The translations under genes and the position numbers were made by a program. This document shows, one piece after another, positions 24,904-31,588 of a stretch of 38,338 bases of DNA (positions within the stretch are counted from its first letter, which is position 1; each line of letters starts with the position of its first letter). A model generated the notes under the pieces. It saw only the letters and a program-made list of their open reading frames with translations. It was not told where the DNA came from and did no database searches. The stretch comes from Clostridia bacterium (GTDB lineage Bacteria; Bacillota; Clostridia; Oscillospirales; CAG-272), in assembly GCA_017522795.1 (NCBI GenBank), contig JAFWXZ010000027.1, positions 1 to 38,338 on the forward strand, in the 5' to 3' direction.

Positions 24904-25527
24904 ATGGATTTCACCATTGGAATGGCTCTCGTTGATTATATTCCCGTAATTTGCTTTGCTATCGGCGCGGTAATTCTCATGCGCGATCTTTACAACAAAA
25001 TGAGCAAGGGCGCCTTTGCCCTTTTCGCCGCGGGTACTATTATGATCACCCTTGCAGGCGCGCTTAAGGCTACCTGGAAGCTGCTCTATGCGGCTGGAAT
25101 CTGCAACTTTGAGGCTTTGAACAATATGTTCTTCCCCACCCAGTCCATTGGCTTCCTGCTTGCAGGCGTAGGCATTCTTGCTATGCTCGTTTACAACCAG
25201 GAGGAAACTAAGCTCCGTTCCGTTCCTCCCGTATTCTCGGGCACCTTCGTATTCGTTGGACTTATGGTTGCGGGACTTGGCGTTATGGACACAGTGCTTT
25301 GCATCGTATCTGCAAAGCTGAAGAAGCCTTGGCTTATCGCTTTGTTCGTTCTCTCCTTCGTTTGCTCGCTCTGTATGGGATATCTTTCCTCAAAGGACTT
25401 TACCGAGGCGGCTATGAACTGGATCGCCGAGGGTGTAAACGTGGTTGGACAGGGAAGCTTCCTCGCGGGCGCATATCTGCTTCACAAAAACGGCCTTGCA
25501 GAGCTTGAATTAAAGGGAGAAAAGTGA
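24904..25527 (+). CDS. Six-helix membrane protein of unknown family
   Basis: The 207-residue product has six predicted membrane segments (about residues 10-27, 36-58, 72-93, 104-124, 140-158 and 174-192) and few charged residues. Trp53 and several small Gly/Ala stretches are the only marked features. I do not recognise a family. The position between the DUF1295 protein and the bilin-reductase-like gene, with a one-base TGATG overlap with the latter, shows tight coupling. It could pass electrons, transport the substrate or hold the other enzymes at the membrane; none of these can be shown from sequence. Confidence 0.75.
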   Translation: MDFTIGMALVDYIPVICFAIGAVILMRDLYNKMSKGAFALFAAGTIMITLAGALKATWKLLYAAGICNFEALNNMFFPTQSIGFLLAGVGILAMLVYNQEETKLRSVPPVFSGTFVFVGLMVAGLGVMDTVLCIVSAKLKKPWLIALFVLSFVCSLCMGYLSSKDFTEAAMNWIAEGVNVVGQGSFLAGAYLLHKNGLAELELKGEK

Positions 25528-26177
25528 TGGTAAATAGTCTTGTCACTCTGATCGGTCAGAAGCATCCTCTCACCCAGCTTGATTGCGGCGAGTTTGCAAA
25601 AATGAAGGTGAACGGAATGAATTTCACTATCCGCGCATACAAGGCGGCAGGCCTCGGTCACGTGTCTGTTATGCGGGCGAGCGGTTTCCTCGGACTTATG
25701 AAAATGGACACTCTGATCATCAATCCCACCGAGCTTGACCTGCCCCTCTACTCCTACGATCACATCTCGGCTATGGGCAACGAAACGCTGATAGTTGAGC
25801 TGTACGATACCCTGCTCGGTGAGTACGACGAGAGCAGAATGCTGGAGGTAAAGGCGAGGAAAAAATACTCTGCCCTGCCCGAGCGCGACCCGGGTGAGCA
25901 TTGGTATGACTCCATAAAGCTTGCGTCATCTATCTCAAAAAAGGGCAAGAAAAAGCATCTTCCCCTGATGCAGAGCCTGACGGATCAGCACTTTGCAGCC
26001 TACCTTGAGTCAAGCCACGCCCCCGTCACCGACCCTGCGGCAAAGCAGAAAAAGGCGAGCGTGTACGTTGACGGCCTACTTACCAAGGGCGGCCCGTCCA
26101 CCGACGTTTTCAAGAAAAGCATCGGCGACGTCCTCACCCGCCAACTCTTCGAGCAGGTGCTGTTCGGAACGAAATAA
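25527..26177 (+). CDS. Ferredoxin-dependent bilin reductase-like protein (HY2/PcyA superfamily)
   Basis: I take ATG 25527, which overlaps the previous TGA and has GGGAG seven bases ahead; a GTG one codon earlier is possible. The protein is 216 residues, slightly shorter than PcyA (about 245). The fit to the bilin reductase superfamily is by pattern. A central LDLPLYSYDHISAMG followed by LIVELYDT matches the 'GLPLFGCDIVAGPGG...ADL' core of PcyA. The C-terminal helix DVFKKSIGDVLTRQLFEQVLF matches the 'V-x-x-K-x-x-G-x(6)-x-Q-V-L-F' end of PcyA-type enzymes. The upstream strand MDTLIINP precedes the core as in the family. FDBRs and red chlorophyll catabolite reductase reduce linear tetrapyrroles with ferredoxin. 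A bilin or related substrate is therefore inferred for this last operon gene. Confidence 0.7.
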   Translation: MVNSLVTLIGQKHPLTQLDCGEFAKMKVNGMNFTIRAYKAAGLGHVSVMRASGFLGLMKMDTLIINPTELDLPLYSYDHISAMGNETLIVELYDTLLGEYDESRMLEVKARKKYSALPERDPGEHWYDSIKLASSISKKGKKKHLPLMQSLTDQHFAAYLESSHAPVTDPAAKQKKASVYVDGLLTKGGPSTDVFKKSIGDVLTRQLFEQVLFGTK

Positions 26178-26189
26178 TTTAAAAATATC

Positions 26190-26221
26190 AAAGGACTTCC
26201 CGCACGGGAGGTCCTTTTTTG
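26190..26221 (+). terminator. Terminator of the reductase operon
   Basis: AAAGGACTTCCCG-CA-CGGGAGGTCCTTT followed by TTTT lies 13 bases beyond the stop of the last gene. It has almost the same arms as the terminator at 31421-31450. Confidence 0.95.
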
Positions 26222-26269
26222 TATATCAATAACCACGCTAAGTCCGTATGGTTGAAAGGAGGTTAACCG

Positions 26270-26386
26270 GTGAAAAAATGCGGTCAATTAATTCTGAACT
26301 CTGCAAATTTGGTGAAATTTATTAAAGATATTTACAAACCGCAAAAATTGTGGTATAATAAAAATGCTACACAAAGTGAATATTAG
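26270..26386 (+). CDS. Possible 38-residue small protein
   Basis: A full AAAGGAGG site sits seven bases before a GTG that opens 38 codons (starting VKKCGQLILNSANLV, ending TQSEY). No homologue is recognised and it has no membrane segment. The frame runs through the promoter and 5' helix of the candidate RNA at 26366, which argues that one of the two is not real or that they are expressed from different transcripts. The ribosome-binding site is the only positive evidence. Confidence 0.3.
   Translation: MKKCGQLILNSANLVKFIKDIYKPQKLWYNKNATQSEY
26331..26359 (+). promoter_or_regulatory. Promoter of the structured RNA
   Basis: TTTACA (26331-26336), a 17-base spacer and TATAAT (26354-26359). The predicted start, seven bases on at 26366, is exactly the first base of the outer RNA helix. 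Confidence 0.8.
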
Positions 26387-26575
26387 AATTAGCGGTATTT
26401 TTGTCTTTATAGGGATATTATACCCTTTTTTTGCCATAATCATTTTTGAACTTGGTAAAAGCGCAAGCTCCACTAAATGATTATGGTGATACCCTAATTC
26501 TTATTTTAGTTTGTGTAGCAACAATCGGAGTTTGCGATTTTCGGTGCGTCTAACTTCGGTTGGCGCACTTTTTTT
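26366..26575 (+). ncRNA. Candidate structured noncoding RNA, about 210 nt
   Basis: The transcript from the promoter above would fold through long, mostly perfect helices. The outer helix is GCTACACAAA (26366-26375) with TTTGTGTAGC (26510-26519). The second is AGAATTAG plus GGTAT (26385-26398, one bulged C) with ATACC plus CTAATTCT (26489-26501). The inner arm is CCATAATCATTT (26434-26445) with AAATGATTATGG (26475-26486), capped by a small AGC-GCAA-GCT hairpin with a GNRA loop. A short GGG/CCC hairpin (about 26412-26425) sits between helices two and three. A small hairpin (26523-26538) and a UUCG-loop terminator with seven T residues (26544-26575) end it. No conserved protein frame fits. It is not a tmRNA, SRP RNA or RNase P RNA that I recognise; a 6S-like or novel RNA is possible. 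Confidence 0.65.
26544..26575 (+). terminator. Terminator of the structured RNA
   Basis: GTGCG...AAC-TTCG-GTT...CGCAC forms a hairpin with a UUCG loop and one small internal loop, followed by seven T residues. Confidence 0.88.
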
Positions 26576-26667
26576 ATCAGCACCGACTTGGCACGAAAAA
26601 ACGAGAAATTACCGCAAAACGACAAAGAGAGATACTGAAAATACGAAGAATGAGGTTTTTTGAAGGT

Positions 26668-26874
26668 ATGTCAAACGAAAACCGCGAGCTTTTTAAGCGC
26701 GCAATATCAGAAGCAATGGACTTGAAAATTCAAGAGATCGATAAAGAAATAGAGAGCATTGAGCTACCACCGCCAAGCGAACGGCACAAGATACGAATGA
26801 ACCGCCTGTTTCGCGAGCAGGTTGGCGGATCTTTTCTCCCCTTTCCTGAGGTGGATAAACCCGCGGTAGAATAA
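26668..26874 (+). CDS. Small hypothetical protein, possibly a truncated anti-sigma-like fragment
   Basis: The 68-residue product (MSNENRELFKRAISEAMDL at the start) is helical and charged. It ends shortly after 'SERHKIRMNRLFREQVGG' and 'PFPEVD'. That 'K-x-x-x-M-x-x-L-x-R' segment just before a membrane helix is typical of the N-termini of small Clostridia membrane proteins of the anti-sigma type, but here the frame stops before any membrane helix, so this may be a remnant. The start is uncertain: ATG 26650 and a TTG at 26560 are in frame, and no ribosome-binding site is well spaced. No clear promoter of its own lies after the RNA terminator. The following lipoprotein gene has its own promoter. 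Confidence 0.45.
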   Translation: MSNENRELFKRAISEAMDLKIQEIDKEIESIELPPPSERHKIRMNRLFREQVGGSFLPFPEVDKPAVE

Positions 26875-26887
26875 TCGCCCGTCTGCC

Positions 26888-26916
26888 TTGACAGGAGAGA
26901 AAGAATAAAGTATAAT
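26888..26916 (+). promoter_or_regulatory. Consensus promoter of the small lipoprotein gene
   Basis: TTGACA, a 17-base spacer and TATAAT match the sigma-A consensus exactly, 20 bases before the ATG at 26936. Confidence 0.9.
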
Positions 26917-26935
26917 AAAACAAAAAGGAGTTTTT

Positions 26936-27589
26936 ATGAGACAACTAATTAAAATTATTTCGGCAACCGTAATTTTGGCTACCTTGTTTTCTCTTTGCTC
27001 CTGCGGACCGCTTTGGACAGGCGGGGATAAGGGCTATCCCGAGGGTTATACGGGTGGACACGGTATTACATACGGCTCTGACAGTGAATACTATTGGGTA
27101 GAAAGCTACGAGGAGTGCCTTGACGCTATAGAGAAGCTGAAATCCCACGGCAGCAGCTTTAAGGATTCGATAGTTTTCAGCTATGATGGAGAGCTTTTTG
27201 ATACAAAGTATTGCTTTGCTTTTGACGGACATAAGTCCGAGGACATAAGATACGGTGAAGATCCCTTTGACAGATGGAGCGAAAACGTTTACATCGTAAG
27301 CTACGGATTTTTCGAGGAGGTCACCATAGACGAGCTGATATTCTCATACGTGACTGATTACGACATTCTGTATTTATCGGCTGAAAATAATTTTGGCGAG
27401 AAAATAAACAAAGAGATCATCTCCGACGAGCATTTCAGTTTTGACCGTCACGAAACTTACCTCGGATATATATGCTACGACGGTGAGTATATAGCTCAGC
27501 TATTGAGAAGCAAGAGCCATTCTGCATTAGAGCTGACCGATGAGTGCGCGGATGCGGTGCTTACTTCGGTTGAATTATTATTTAATTGA
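26936..27589 (+). CDS. Hypothetical lipoprotein
   Basis: The 217-residue product starts behind AAAAGGAG. It has a lipoprotein signal peptide with lipobox LCSC, lipid Cys23, then a Gly-rich segment (GYPEGYTGGHGITYGSDSE). The remaining 170 residues are acidic and rich in Tyr, Phe and Asp, suggesting a small alpha/beta extracellular domain ('EECLDAIEKLKSHG', then strand-rich stretches). I do not recognise a family. It has its own consensus promoter and a terminator at 27616, so it is a single-gene unit in an accessory stretch between the reductase operon and adhE. Confidence 0.8.
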   Translation: MRQLIKIISATVILATLFSLCSCGPLWTGGDKGYPEGYTGGHGITYGSDSEYYWVESYEECLDAIEKLKSHGSSFKDSIVFSYDGELFDTKYCFAFDGHKSEDIRYGEDPFDRWSENVYIVSYGFFEEVTIDELIFSYVTDYDILYLSAENNFGEKINKEIISDEHFSFDRHETYLGYICYDGEYIAQLLRSKSHSALELTDECADAVLTSVELLFN

Positions 27590-27615
27590 GCAAATATTTA
27601 GTCAATACCAATACT

Positions 27616-27640
27616 AAAAACGGCGACTTTCGCCGTTTTT
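27616..27640 (+). terminator. Terminator of the small lipoprotein gene
   Basis: AAAAACGGCGA-CTT-TCGCCGTTTTT followed by TGTTTTT, 27 bases after the stop codon. Confidence 0.92.
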
Positions 27641-27735
27641 TGTTTTTCCCACATCGCTTGGCAAAGCGTGACTTGTGACAAAAGCATCTTCTCTCCCCTT
27701 TATAATAGAGGTGATTTTGTTTGCTCGAGGGCAAT

Positions 27736-27753
27736 TTGTTAAAAATATAACAA
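27736..27753 (+). promoter_or_regulatory. Rex box 1 upstream of adhE
   Basis: TTGTTAAAAATATAACAA fits the clostridial Rex operator pattern TTGTTA-N6-TAACAA. Rex represses fermentation genes until the NADH/NAD ratio rises. A TATAAT at 27701-27706 upstream might be an additional promoter, but its -35 is poor. Confidence 0.8.
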
Positions 27754-27794
27754 ACTACCTATCAAAAGAAAATTATCTTTGTGCACTCTGCCAA

Positions 27795-27828
27795 TTTACT
27801 TTTTGTAAGTCTTGTGCTACAATATAAT
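27795..27828 (+). promoter_or_regulatory. Promoter of adhE
   Basis: TTTACT (27795-27800) with TACAAT (27818-27823) at 17 bases, or an overlapping TATAAT at 27823-27828 with TTTTTG at 27800. Rex box 2 starts within 6-10 bases of the -10, over the transcription start. Confidence 0.65.
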
Positions 27829-27833
27829 CGTGG

Positions 27834-27851
27834 TTGTTAAAATTTTAACAA
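27834..27851 (+). promoter_or_regulatory. Rex box 2 overlapping the adhE start point
   Basis: TTGTTAAAATTTTAACAA is an exact 18-base palindrome and a consensus Rex site. Its place directly after the -10 box would let bound Rex block transcription start. The two boxes are centred 98 bases apart. Confidence 0.9.
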
Positions 27852-27951
27852 TGCAGTTTTTTATCAATGAGTTTTTTGGTTGGACAAGAAAAAACAAGAC
27901 CATAAAATCCATCATTACGTTGATTACAATTACCCTTTAGGAGAATATATT

Positions 27952-30660
27952 ATGGAAAGAAACACAGAAATGATCGTAAACAGTGTAGAGAGCCTTGAGG
28001 CTGCTATAAAGCGCATCAAAGAGGCTCAGCAGATCTTTGCCACCTATACGCAGGAGCAGGTTGACAGGATCTTTCTCGCGGCAGCTTCTGCCGCTGACAA
28101 GGCGAGAATAAGCCTTGCAAAGCTTGCCGTCGAGGAGACGGGAATGGGCATCGTGGAGGACAAGGTTATCAAGAACCACTATGCCGCAGAGTACGTTTAC
28201 AACGCGTACAAGGACACCAAGACCTGCGGAGTTATTGAGGAGGACAAGGCATACGGCATCAAGAAGATCGCCGAGCCTATCGGCGTTATCGCGGCGGTTA
28301 TTCCCACCACGAACCCCACCTCTACCGCTATATTCAAGACCCTTCTCGCCCTCAAGACGAGAAACGGCATTATCATCAGCCCCCACCCCAGAGCAAAGGG
28401 CTCTACCATTGCGGCGGCAAAGCTTGTGCTTGAAGCTGCCGTAAAGGCAGGCGCGCCCGAGGGCATTATCGGCTGGATCGACCAGCCCTCTCTCGAGCTT
28501 ACTAACACCGTTATGAAGGAGGCCGACATCATCCTTGCAACAGGCGGTCCCGGAATGGTAAGAAGCGCATATTCCTCCGGCAAGCCCGCCATCGGCGTTG
28601 GCGCAGGAAACACCCCCGCCATCATCGACAGCTCGGCTGACATTTTCCTTGCGGTAAGCTCGGTTATCCACTCCAAGACCTTTGACAACGGTATGATCTG
28701 CGCCTCCGAGCAGTCGGTCATCGTGCTCGACGAGGTTTACGAGGCGGTAAAAGAGGAGTTTGCCAACCGCGGCTGCTACTTCCTGCACGGCGATGAGCTT
28801 GACCGCGTGAGAGAGACTATCATCATCAATGGCTCGCTTAACGCGAAGATCGTAGGTCAGAGCGCCCACACCATCGCCGCCCTTGCAGGCGTTGAGGTTC
28901 CCGCGGGAACGAAGATCCTTATCGGCGAGGTTGAGAGCGTTGACATCTCCGAGGAGTTTGCCCACGAAAAGCTCTCCCCCGTTCTCGCAATGTACAGAGC
29001 GAAAAGCTTCTCCGACGCACTTGACAAGGCTGACAGACTTATTGCCGACGGTGGCTACGGTCACACATCCTCTATCTACATCAACGAGATGAGCGAGAGC
29101 GAAAAGCTCGCAGAGTTCTCCGCCCGTATGAAGACCTGCCGTATTCTCGTGAACACACCTGCGGCGCAGGGCGGCATCGGCGACCTTTACAACTTCCGTC
29201 TTGCACCCTCGCTCACCCTCGGCTGCGGCTCATGGGGTGGCAACAGCGTGTCCGAGAACGTAGGCGTAAAGCATCTTATCAACATCAAGACCGTGGCAGA
29301 GAGGAGAGAAAATATGCTTTGGTTCAGAGCGCCCGAGAAGATCTATATCAAGAAGGGCTGTCTGCCCGTGGCTCTCGACGAGCTTAAAACGGTCAGAAAA
29401 TCCAAGAGAGTATTCATCGTCACCGACGAATTCTTATACAAAAACGGCTATACAAAGCCCATCACCGAAAAGCTTGACCAGCTTGGCATCGCCCACACCA
29501 CCTTCTTCAAGGTACAGCCCGATCCCACCCTTGCAAACGCTAAGGCGGGTGCAGAGCAGATGACCGCCTTTGAGCCCGATACCATCATCGCCCTCGGCGG
29601 TGGCTCGGCTATGGACGCGGCAAAGATCATGTGGGTGCTTTACGAGCATCCTGAAGCAGACTTTATGGATATGGCGATGCGCTTTATCGACATCAGAAAG
29701 AGAGTCTACACCTTCCCCACCATGGGTGAGAAGGCTTACTTCATCGCAGTTCCCACCTCGGCAGGTACGGGTAGTGAGGTGACACCCTTTGCGGTTATCA
29801 CCGACGAAAAGACGGGTGTTAAGTATCCCCTTGCCGACTACGAGCTTCTGCCCGATATGGCTATCATCGACACCGACCTGCATATGTCCGCCCCCAAGGG
29901 ACTTACCGCGGCATCGGGTATCGACGCTGTCACCCACGCCCTTGAAGCGTATGCTTCTATGATGGCGACCGACTACACCGACAGCCTTGCCCTCGGCGCG
30001 CTCAAGACCATATTCGACTATCTTCCCAGAGCATACGAGCACGGCGACACCGACGTTATTGCAAGAGAAAAGATGGCAAACGCGGCAACCCAGGCAGGTA
30101 TGGCATTCGCAAACGCATTCCTCGGTGTTTGTCACTCTATGGCGCACAAGCTTGGCGCATTCCATCACCTTCCCCACGGAGTAGCAAACGCGCTGATGAT
30201 CGAGGAGGTTATCCGCTTTAACTCCAGCGAGGCTCCCGCGAAGATGGGTACCTTCTCCCAGTACGATCACCCCGTCACCATGGCGAGATACGCGCAGATC
30301 GCAGACGCCCTCGGCCTCGGCGGCAGAAAGACCGAGAACAAGGTGGAAAACCTTATCTCCGCCATCAACAAGCTCAAGGCAAGAGTTGGCATCAAGGCGC
30401 GCATCAAGGACTACGGCGTTGACGAAAAGTACTTCCTTGAAACCCTCGACGAGATGGTAGAGCAGGCATTTGACGATCAGTGCACAGGCGCGAACCCCCG
30501 TTATCCCCTTATGAGCGAGATCAAGCAGATGTATCTCAACGCATACTACGGCAAGCACTTTACCGAGCAGGAAATGCCCGACAGCCATATGACAAGCGTG
30601 AGATTCGACACCGCAAAGACCGCTATGAAGACCAACAGAAAGGGTAAGAGAGAGGAATAA
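27952..30660 (+). CDS. adhE: Bifunctional acetaldehyde-CoA / alcohol dehydrogenase
   Basis: I choose ATG 27952, with AGGAGA nine bases ahead; the open frame upstream is leader. The 902-residue enzyme reduces acetyl-CoA to acetaldehyde and then ethanol, using two NADH, in the cytoplasm. It usually forms long filaments (spirosomes). The N-terminal aldehyde dehydrogenase domain (about 1-440) has catalytic Cys250 in DNGMICASEQ. The C-terminal iron-type alcohol dehydrogenase domain (about 455-880) has the NAD loop GGGSAMDAAK and the iron-binding segment with CHSMAHKLGAFHHLPHG. Length is usual for AdhE (about 870-900). Two Rex boxes in front predict induction when NADH builds up. A phosphotransferase gene follows four bases later. 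Confidence 0.97.
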   Translation: MERNTEMIVNSVESLEAAIKRIKEAQQIFATYTQEQVDRIFLAAASAADKARISLAKLAVEETGMGIVEDKVIKNHYAAEYVYNAYKDTKTCGVIEEDKAYGIKKIAEPIGVIAAVIPTTNPTSTAIFKTLLALKTRNGIIISPHPRAKGSTIAAAKLVLEAAVKAGAPEGIIGWIDQPSLELTNTVMKEADIILATGGPGMVRSAYSSGKPAIGVGAGNTPAIIDSSADIFLAVSSVIHSKTFDNGMICASEQSVIVLDEVYEAVKEEFANRGCYFLHGDELDRVRETIIINGSLNAKIVGQSAHTIAALAGVEVPAGTKILIGEVESVDISEEFAHEKLSPVLAMYRAKSFSDALDKADRLIADGGYGHTSSIYINEMSESEKLAEFSARMKTCRILVNTPAAQGGIGDLYNFRLAPSLTLGCGSWGGNSVSENVGVKHLINIKTVAERRENMLWFRAPEKIYIKKGCLPVALDELKTVRKSKRVFIVTDEFLYKNGYTKPITEKLDQLGIAHTTFFKVQPDPTLANAKAGAEQMTAFEPDTIIALGGGSAMDAAKIMWVLYEHPEADFMDMAMRFIDIRKRVYTFPTMGEKAYFIAVPTSAGTGSEVTPFAVITDEKTGVKYPLADYELLPDMAIIDTDLHMSAPKGLTAASGIDAVTHALEAYASMMATDYTDSLALGALKTIFDYLPRAYEHGDTDVIAREKMANAATQAGMAFANAFLGVCHSMAHKLGAFHHLPHGVANALMIEEVIRFNSSEAPAKMGTFSQYDHPVTMARYAQIADALGLGGRKTENKVENLISAINKLKARVGIKARIKDYGVDEKYFLETLDEMVEQAFDDQCTGANPRYPLMSEIKQMYLNAYYGKHFTEQEMPDSHMTSVRFDTAKTAMKTNRKGKREE

Positions 30661-30663
30661 GAT

Positions 30664-31413
30664 ATGAAATTTGACAGAATTATTGCTGAAAGAAAGAATA
30701 AAACGATTTACCGCGACGGCGACAAATGCATCAAGGTGTTTGACGGCGAGTACTCCAAGGCAGACGTGCTTAACGAGGCGCTGAACCAGGCGAGAGTTGA
30801 GATGTGCGGACTTAATATTCCCAAGATCATCTCGGTAAACACCGTTGACGGCAAGTGGGCTATCACCACCGACTACGTAGAGGGCAAGACGCTCTCCCAG
30901 CTTATGAAGGAGCATCCCGAGAGAAAGAACGAGTATATCGAGCAGCTCGTGGACATTCAGCTTTCCATTCATGCACACAAGTGCCCCCTGCTCACCAAGC
31001 TGAAGGACAAGATGCACCGCAAGATATCCTCCTCCAGCATTGACGCTACCGTAAGATACGAGCTTCACACCCGCCTTGAGGGTATGCCAAAGCACGACAA
31101 GCTCTGTCACGGTGACCTCTGCCCCTCCAACGTGATAATCACCGAGGACGGCACGCCCTGCATCATCGACTGGGCGCACGCAACCCAGGGCAACGCCTCT
31201 GCCGATGCGGCGAGAACCTACCTAACCTTCAAGCTCTCGGGCGACAGCGAGGCAGCCGAAGCCTACCTCACCGCCTTCTGCAAGAAGAGCGACACCGCCC
31301 GCCAGTACGTTCAGAAATGGATGCCCATCGTAGCCGCCTCCCAGTCGGTCAAGGGCAACCCCGACGAGCGCGCCCTGCTCATGAGCTGGGTCAACGTTGT
31401 TGATTGGCAGTAA
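30664..31413 (+). CDS. Aminoglycoside/choline-kinase-like phosphotransferase
   Basis: The 249-residue protein has the APH/choline kinase fold. The ATP-binding lobe reads KTIYRDGDKCIKVFDGEY. The catalytic loop is CHGDLCPSNVI (His149, Asp151, Asn156), and the metal-binding Asp is in CIIDWAHA (the DFG-like aspartate). It is co-transcribed with adhE, starting three bases after its stop and ending at the terminator at 31421. The substrate is unknown; members of this family act on small hydroxyl compounds, and resistance to an aminoglycoside should not be assumed. The link to AdhE is only one of position, but it implies expression under Rex control. Confidence 0.88.
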   Translation: MKFDRIIAERKNKTIYRDGDKCIKVFDGEYSKADVLNEALNQARVEMCGLNIPKIISVNTVDGKWAITTDYVEGKTLSQLMKEHPERKNEYIEQLVDIQLSIHAHKCPLLTKLKDKMHRKISSSSIDATVRYELHTRLEGMPKHDKLCHGDLCPSNVIITEDGTPCIIDWAHATQGNASADAARTYLTFKLSGDSEAAEAYLTAFCKKSDTARQYVQKWMPIVAASQSVKGNPDERALLMSWVNVVDWQ

Positions 31414-31420
31414 AATCACA

Positions 31421-31450
31421 AAAGGACTTCCCTATCGGGAGGTCCTTTTT
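31421..31450 (+). terminator. Terminator of the adhE operon
   Basis: AAAGGACTTCCC-TATC-GGGAGGTCCTTT followed by TT, eight bases after the stop. Its arms equal those of the terminator at 26190. Confidence 0.95.
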
Positions 31451-31458
31451 GTAAAATC

Positions 31459-31487
31459 TTGACATAGTATAGCTGTAATGATATAAT
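31459..31487 (+). promoter_or_regulatory. Consensus promoter at the left border of the Rhs island
   Basis: TTGACA, a 17-base spacer and TATAAT give a perfect sigma-A promoter. Transcription would begin about 31494, at the start of the broken immunity gene, and run into the membrane protein gene at 31585. Confidence 0.88.
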
Positions 31488-31491
31488 AAAA

Positions 31492-31588
31492 ATGTTTGAT
31501 GGTGGCATTTCAAAAAAATGTTATGTTATCCATCAAGGGAATTAACGAAATTGTTATTGAAGAGTTCAAAAAAGGAAATCTTTTATGA
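31492..31588 (+). pseudogene. Frameshifted C-terminal remnant of a putative immunity gene
   Basis: The DNA and its translation are clearly related to the end of the putative immunity gene at 32246-32662. MFDGGISKK here matches MFEGSISKK there, then after a frameshift in the A-run (31511-31517) NVMLSIKGINEIVI matches NIQLSIEGIRTIII. Only the last third is present. The shifted frame ends at TGA 31586-31588, overlapping the ATG of the next gene (TTATGA), so translation of the remnant could still feed the downstream start. Confidence 0.75.

Noticed and set aside
20937-26177. Assigning the operon to steroid or bile-acid reduction
   Set aside because: DUF1295 alone supports this, while two other genes point to tetrapyrroles; kept only as an alternative.
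26364-26480. Small hydrophobic 38-residue frame starting MLHKVNIRISG
   Set aside because: Its ATG lies two bases before the predicted transcript start and it coincides with the RNA helices, so it is probably a shadow of the structured RNA.
29434-31179. 581-residue minus-strand frame over adhE and the phosphotransferase
   Set aside because: It is antisense to well-recognised catalytic domains, with no ribosome-binding site or family match.
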